Shown here one piece after another: positions 31,915 through 35,961 of a stretch of 35,961 nucleotides of DNA; positions within the stretch are counted from its first letter, which is position 1, and each line of letters begins with the position of its first letter. The DNA comes from a virus. The notes under the pieces are model-generated. The model saw only the letters and a list, made by a program, of their open reading frames with translations, ran no database searches and was not told where the DNA came from. The DNA lies in IMG/VR virus record IMGVR_UViG_3300037264_001640, positions 1 to 35,961 of that record; one strand, written 5' to 3'. Both the position numbers and the translations under genes were made by a program.

Positions 31915-34900
31915 CTGACGTTCTCGACCTCTATAATAGCATTTCGGATGCCGCCGATAAGGCCCTTTCAAAAGGCGCTGCGCTCTTGGAACAGAGCAAG
32001 GTGCTGTCTAATTTGAAGCCTATTGCCGGGACAATTGCTCAAGGAGCAATTGGTCCTGGCATCATGCTTGCTGACCCATTACAAAAATTTGTCACGGGCG
32101 AGGCGGCATTCCATAAGGCTGCTGCTGAATTTGTTATTGATGCCAAACAACTTCAAGTGGGGGGGACTCTAGCCTCAAAAGGAATTGGCGCTGCTGGAGA
32201 GGCTTGGGCCACTGAAGGCACCCGTGTTGGCAAATCTCTACAGTGGTTGTCTAAGACTGCAAAGGAATGGACTAACACCGCAGGAATGATGGAGGATACT
32301 CTTAAATCCTTGGCGGGCAAAACAGGAGCGCTTGCAACTGGATTTAGAGGGGCAGCAACGGTCATAAAGATCGCTACAGGACCGATAGCGACGGCTCTCT
32401 TGGCAACTACTGCTGCCTATGAACACTTTGTTAAGCAATGGATGGAGGATTCTGATAAACTTCAGGCCAGCATTAAGGCTACGGCAGGCGTTTTCAAAGG
32501 AGGAGATTTTACCAGTATCGCTCAAGGAATGCATCAATTTACACAAGCTGGAGGGTCACGGAAAGACTTTCTTGACACGATGCAAACTGGTGGTGGAGTA
32601 GGACAGAACCTTAATTCTGGAACGGCCACTCAACTTGTTGAGCTTGCAAAAGTTCAAGCGAGGGAAAGTGGCAAGACGATGGCCGAGGAATTTCAGAAAA
32701 ATATCCATACTTTTCAAGCCATGCAGGCCGAGGGGGCCACTCCTTATAAAATACAGCGGGAAGTTACTCAAAGGCGAGTTATAGCGGGTGGTCCTGATGC
32801 CGGTCGGAGCATGAAGAGCCCGATAGATGCATATCAGGAGTGGGGCGAGGATGTAGGTCGAAACCTCAATATAGGCAGTCAGGGTGCTGGCATCGGTGAG
32901 GGAATAAGCCGGATGAAGTATTTGATGCCAGGAAGATCTATCCAAGACAGAGTTCACGAAGGAATGGTAAATGCCTCTGATTCGGCATATGGCAATCTTC
33001 ATAGACTGCCCTTATTCAGTGGCATTTCTCAGGCCGGTAATCTTATAAGTAAGGCTGGTGAGGCTTACGCTGGGGCGAGTTCAAAATGGGACACTTATTT
33101 AGGAAAAAGTAATTTAGCGGAATCTGAAAGATTGTTGGGAACAGGTGACGAGGCCGACAGAGAAAGAGGAATACGGCACGGTGTTTTGGGAACGAGGGAT
33201 CTTGCAAGCGGAAGCATGAAACAATTCGAGCTAAGTGCTACTGCGGAACAAAAGGCGAATGCTGCCGAAGAGGCAAAAGTCTCTAAACAAGAACAAATAG
33301 TTGAAGCTGCCAGAATGCGGGAGCGAGGTAAGGAGCTAGGCCCCAAGGTTATAGAAGACACAAAACGCATACGCGATCAGCTTCAAAAGGCCGCTGAATC
33401 TGGAAACGCTGATGAGTTAGAAGCTGCCAGGAAGTCTGCCGAAAAGTTGGCCACGGCTAATGGCAAAAATTTTCAAGAGCTAATCAATATTCAGAAGGCC
33501 ACCGATCAATGGGGACACTTGCTCCCTAGTTCTGAAAATTTGGCGAAAGCGACAGACGAAGCGCAAAAATCTAGGGCAGACCTAGAAAAGAAAAAGAAGT
33601 TTGCGACCGAATTGCAGAAGAGCGCTGGTGTGCTACAAGGCACGACGGGAGCAGTTCCCGCAGCGGCATTGTCGCAAAAAGATATTTATTCTCAGACTCC
33701 TGCCCAATTAGAAGAACAAGAGCGGGCGCACCAGAAGGGGATAGCCGCTGCTCAACGCACACAAAGAGAAATGCAACTCATTCAAAAGGGAGGAGGAACT
33801 TTAACCAAAGAGCAAAAGGATAAATTAGCTCAGGCTCAACGAGATATAGTAAAGGGTCGATCTGAAGAAACGGGCATGTCGGCAGAAACCGAAAAGCTTA
33901 TTCAAAAACACACGGAAGCGGGGCAAAAACTAGAGGAGAAAGGGAAACCCGAAGAGGCGCAAAAAGAATATGATAAGGCAAAAAAAGCGCAACAAGAGGG
34001 ATACAAAACATCCGATACCCATATTAGAAGAATAGCTCTTAAAGAAACTCGGGCAAAATTAGAAATGGAGCAGCAAGAGTCTGGCGTTAGGATTGCCAGG
34101 ACTCAATTACCCGTATCTATAGCCGCCATGAAGGAGCGAGGAGTGCTCCAGGGTGCAGAGGCTAAAGAAGTTGAGGGAATGTTGGGCAAGAAGCCGGAAG
34201 ATGTCGGTTCCGATCAGGCTCAACGTATCGAGATGAAATTGAAAGAGGCCCAGGCCAAACGTGAGGCCGAAATCCAAAAGGTAGACCTTCAATTTATTAA
34301 GCCACAGCAAGAGTTGCAAGGCAGAAGTGTAAGGATTACTGCCGGTCAAATGGGCGCTACGGGTGCCATGAGTCCCGAACAGGTCAAAGAAGCCCAAGCA
34401 TTGGCCGCAAAGGGCGATGAAGTCTCGATTCATAATGCCGAAAAGCTGATTGAATTGGCCCAAACAAGACAGAAGGTAGAATTGGCCGCAGTAGAGGCTA
34501 GATACGCCAAGACTGAACAGAAGCTTGCTGGAGAAGGAATTGACGTGCAGGCCAAAGGCATGGCCGATTCGGGCGTTCTGGATGAGGAGAGGGTCAAGGA
34601 GGTTCAAGCCCTGGTTGCAAAGGGGGATGCGGTTGCGCTACAAGAGGCTCAGAAGATCCTCTCGATTGCTGAAAAACGAAAGCAAATTGAAGAGGGTATC
34701 CTTCAGATTAAAATCCAGAGTATCACGAGAACTGGCGAACGCTCTAGTATTGGCACTCAGGCGGCATCTCTTCAAAGGCAGGACGCTTTAGGACCAGAAG
34801 CCGGGATGATAAATAAAATCTCTCAAGAGGGCAGCAACAGAGAGTTTGATGCGGCCAAAGGAACGATGACAAATATCCTGAACATCCGAAAGAAGATGTT

Positions 34901-35961
34901 TCAGGATGAAATCAGTTTTACGGTCCAGTATGCTACTGCCCGCATGAACATTATCAAAACTCATTACGAGAATTTGAATGAGATGGAAAGGGGTAAATTA
35001 CAGCAGGCAGATCGGAAATATGCTCCCCACATCCAGTATGCCGGTGAGGTGGCCCAGGCGCAACAAACTATGGTGGGCGCTCAGATGGGTAGATATGCTG
35101 GGGAAGATTATTGGAGACAACAGCAACGGGGCGAACGTGGCATTCGAGAAGAAGGAACCGATCTTGCATTCAATCTTGGCGGTGGTTCAACTCCTCGTGA
35201 AGTTCAGCAAGTGAGGGCAATAAGGGCTCATAAAGAACGTAAGGAGGATTTTGCAAGACAACAGGCGAGGACACAAGAAGAAGATACCGCAAATATCGAA
35301 GCAGGTACAACGGCACAAGCCGCCGTGCGGGAAGAAGTTGTGGCGGGTGGCGGTAACGTAGAGGAGTTTGAACAATCCGAAGGTGGGAGGGCCTTTGTCC
35401 TTGGGCAACTACAAAAGAATCAAGCGGCCTACAGCCGACAAGGAATAGATGTCTCTGGTCAGATCAAAGAGTTAGCTGGGAAACAACAGGAACATGCTGG
35501 AAAGAAATTAGGCGTTGAGACAACCATAAGGCGGCGAGATATGGAGTCTCAAGAAAAACAAGTCGGTGTTATGGAAGAGGAGATCGAGAAACTCAAACCT
35601 GGAGAACAACAGGACAAGGCTAAGGTTGAATTGGCGGGTAAATACAAGGACGCTGCGGCAGTAGCCCTACAACAAGGGGATACGGAAAAGGCAAAGCAAT
35701 ATAACGACAAGCAGGAAAAAATTCTTGAGCAGGTTCCCGATATTCTAAAGAAAGACTTCGGAGATGTGGCAAAACAAAGTCTGAATGAACTCAAGACCCA
35801 GACTGAAGTTTTGAATGCCATTAACGAGTCTCTTGGTGGCGAGAAGCCAGGATCATCGAAAGATGATGATACAGGCATAGAAGGCGAAGCAGCAGGAGAA
35901 GGCGAAGGAAAGGGTAAAGGAGGAGCTAAGGCGGCATTCGGCCAGTTCAATGAATCTGTTG
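31911..35961 (+). CDS. Tape measure protein (3' partial)
   Basis: The frame opens at ATG 31911, overlapping the chaperone stop as ATGA, and is still open at the window end after 1350 complete codons. It is rich in Ala, Gln, Glu, Lys and has long coiled-coil stretches, as expected for the ruler that sets tail length and is ejected with DNA. A hydrophobic Gly/Ala/Thr segment near residues 144-173 could cross a membrane. Residues ~750-962 carry three ~70-residue repeats (E..KE.QAL.AKGD....A.K pattern). At one base pair of rise per coiled residue the visible part already implies a tail of at least ~2000 angstroms. No lytic-enzyme domain is seen in the visible part, but the C-terminus is missing. 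Confidence 0.88.
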   Translation, partial: MTDVLDLYNSISDAADKALSKGAALLEQSKVLSNLKPIAGTIAQGAIGPGIMLADPLQKFVTGEAAFHKAAAEFVIDAKQLQVGGTLASKGIGAAGEAWATEGTRVGKSLQWLSKTAKEWTNTAGMMEDTLKSLAGKTGALATGFRGAATVIKIATGPIATALLATTAAYEHFVKQWMEDSDKLQASIKATAGVFKGGDFTSIAQGMHQFTQAGGSRKDFLDTMQTGGGVGQNLNSGTATQLVELAKVQARESGKTMAEEFQKNIHTFQAMQAEGATPYKIQREVTQRRVIAGGPDAGRSMKSPIDAYQEWGEDVGRNLNIGSQGAGIGEGISRMKYLMPGRSIQDRVHEGMVNASDSAYGNLHRLPLFSGISQAGNLISKAGEAYAGASSKWDTYLGKSNLAESERLLGTGDEADRERGIRHGVLGTRDLASGSMKQFELSATAEQKANAAEEAKVSKQEQIVEAARMRERGKELGPKVIEDTKRIRDQLQKAAESGNADELEAARKSAEKLATANGKNFQELINIQKATDQWGHLLPSSENLAKATDEAQKSRADLEKKKKFATELQKSAGVLQGTTGAVPAAALSQKDIYSQTPAQLEEQERAHQKGIAAAQRTQREMQLIQKGGGTLTKEQKDKLAQAQRDIVKGRSEETGMSAETEKLIQKHTEAGQKLEEKGKPEEAQKEYDKAKKAQQEGYKTSDTHIRRIALKETRAKLEMEQQESGVRIARTQLPVSIAAMKERGVLQGAEAKEVEGMLGKKPEDVGSDQAQRIEMKLKEAQAKREAEIQKVDLQFIKPQQELQGRSVRITAGQMGATGAMSPEQVKEAQALAAKGDEVSIHNAEKLIELAQTRQKVELAAVEARYAKTEQKLAGEGIDVQAKGMADSGVLDEERVKEVQALVAKGDAVALQEAQKILSIAEKRKQIEEGILQIKIQSITRTGERSSIGTQAASLQRQDALGPEAGMINKISQEGSNREFDAAKGTMTNILNIRKKMFQDEISFTVQYATARMNIIKTHYENLNEMERGKLQQADRKYAPHIQYAGEVAQAQQTMVGAQMGRYAGEDYWRQQQRGERGIREEGTDLAFNLGGGSTPREVQQVRAIRAHKERKEDFARQQARTQEEDTANIEAGTTAQAAVREEVVAGGGNVEEFEQSEGGRAFVLGQLQKNQAAYSRQGIDVSGQIKELAGKQQEHAGKKLGVETTIRRRDMESQEKQVGVMEEEIEKLKPGEQQDKAKVELAGKYKDAAAVALQQGDTEKAKQYNDKQEKILEQVPDILKKDFGDVAKQSLNELKTQTEVLNAINESLGGEKPGSSKDDDTGIEGEAAGEGEGKGKGGAKAAFGQFNESV
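34158..34796 (+). repeat. Three ~70-residue repeats in the tape measure gene
   Basis: The pattern E..KE...L.AKGD....A.K starts at 34158 (divergent), 34377 and 34587, spaced 219 and 210 bases (73 and 70 residues). The last two are the most alike (VKEAQALAAKGDEV and VKEVQALVAKGDAV). Repeat number in tape measures sets tail length. Confidence 0.7.

Noticed and set aside
34107-34607. Minus-strand frame in the tape measure gene
   Set aside because: The tape measure coiled-coil composition leaves long shadow frames; this one is Leu/Phe-rich only as a mirror of Gln/Lys/Glu codons.

Overview
The window is a stretch of a tailed double-stranded DNA phage or prophage genome with a long non-contractile-type tail (siphovirus-like). 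Every gene supported is on the plus strand. The head genes belong to the HK97 lineage: a portal, a U35/S78-type prohead protease and an HK97-fold capsid protein with a delta domain. The tail genes are a gp10-like protein, a terminator, a tube protein, a frameshifting chaperone pair and a tape measure. No sheath gene is seen. The host cannot be named from the sequence. No tRNA, integrase, CRISPR array or insertion sequence was recognised.

Region 1, 1-12828, head. A portal protein (5' end outside the window) carries a C-terminal MuF minor-head domain. It is followed by a Gly/Ala-rich protein with glycine-zipper-like segments, a free-standing LAGLIDADG homing endonuclease, and a 1515-residue polyprotein. 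The polyprotein starts with the prohead protease, continues with a 2H-phosphoesterase-like domain and hydrophobic segments, and ends in a zinc ribbon. Then come a very acidic protein with tandem repeats and the same zinc ribbon, the major capsid protein, and a small likely decoration protein. A strong intrinsic terminator (12880-12918) closes this block and a candidate promoter follows at once.

Region 2, 12978-19244, modification cassette. An unrecognised protein, a GT2-like glycosyltransferase, a GT2-GT9 fusion, a methyltransferase-like protein and a GT9-like protein form a tightly coupled operon. Two related HNH/AP2-type homing endonucleases are wedged into it. The likely job is modification of virion proteins or a surface glycan.

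Region 3, 19302-28335, connectors and surface proteins. A gp6-like head-tail connector and a possible head-closure protein are followed by a run of beta-rich fibre, decoration or receptor-binding-like proteins. Two of these share an N-terminal tag and several share a beta-domain. A candidate promoter lies at 25281-25309. The last gene of the run is membrane-anchored and may carry a hydrolase-like domain.

Region 4, 28398-35961, membrane/coiled-coil proteins and tail core. Two more TM-plus-coiled-coil proteins and a 63-residue protein come first. They are followed by the gp10-like protein, tail terminator, tail tube, a chaperone pair joined by a -1 frameshift on A_AAA_AAG, and the tape measure, which runs off the window.

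Three signals stand out. An 18-bp palindrome built on GTTGGAA/TTCCAAC occurs at four dispersed places. The protease polyprotein, acidic protein and capsid protein share short modules pairwise (zinc ribbon, GGGLF segment, coiled coil), suggesting a co-processed head-assembly set. A 2H-phosphoesterase-like domain is fused to the prohead protease.
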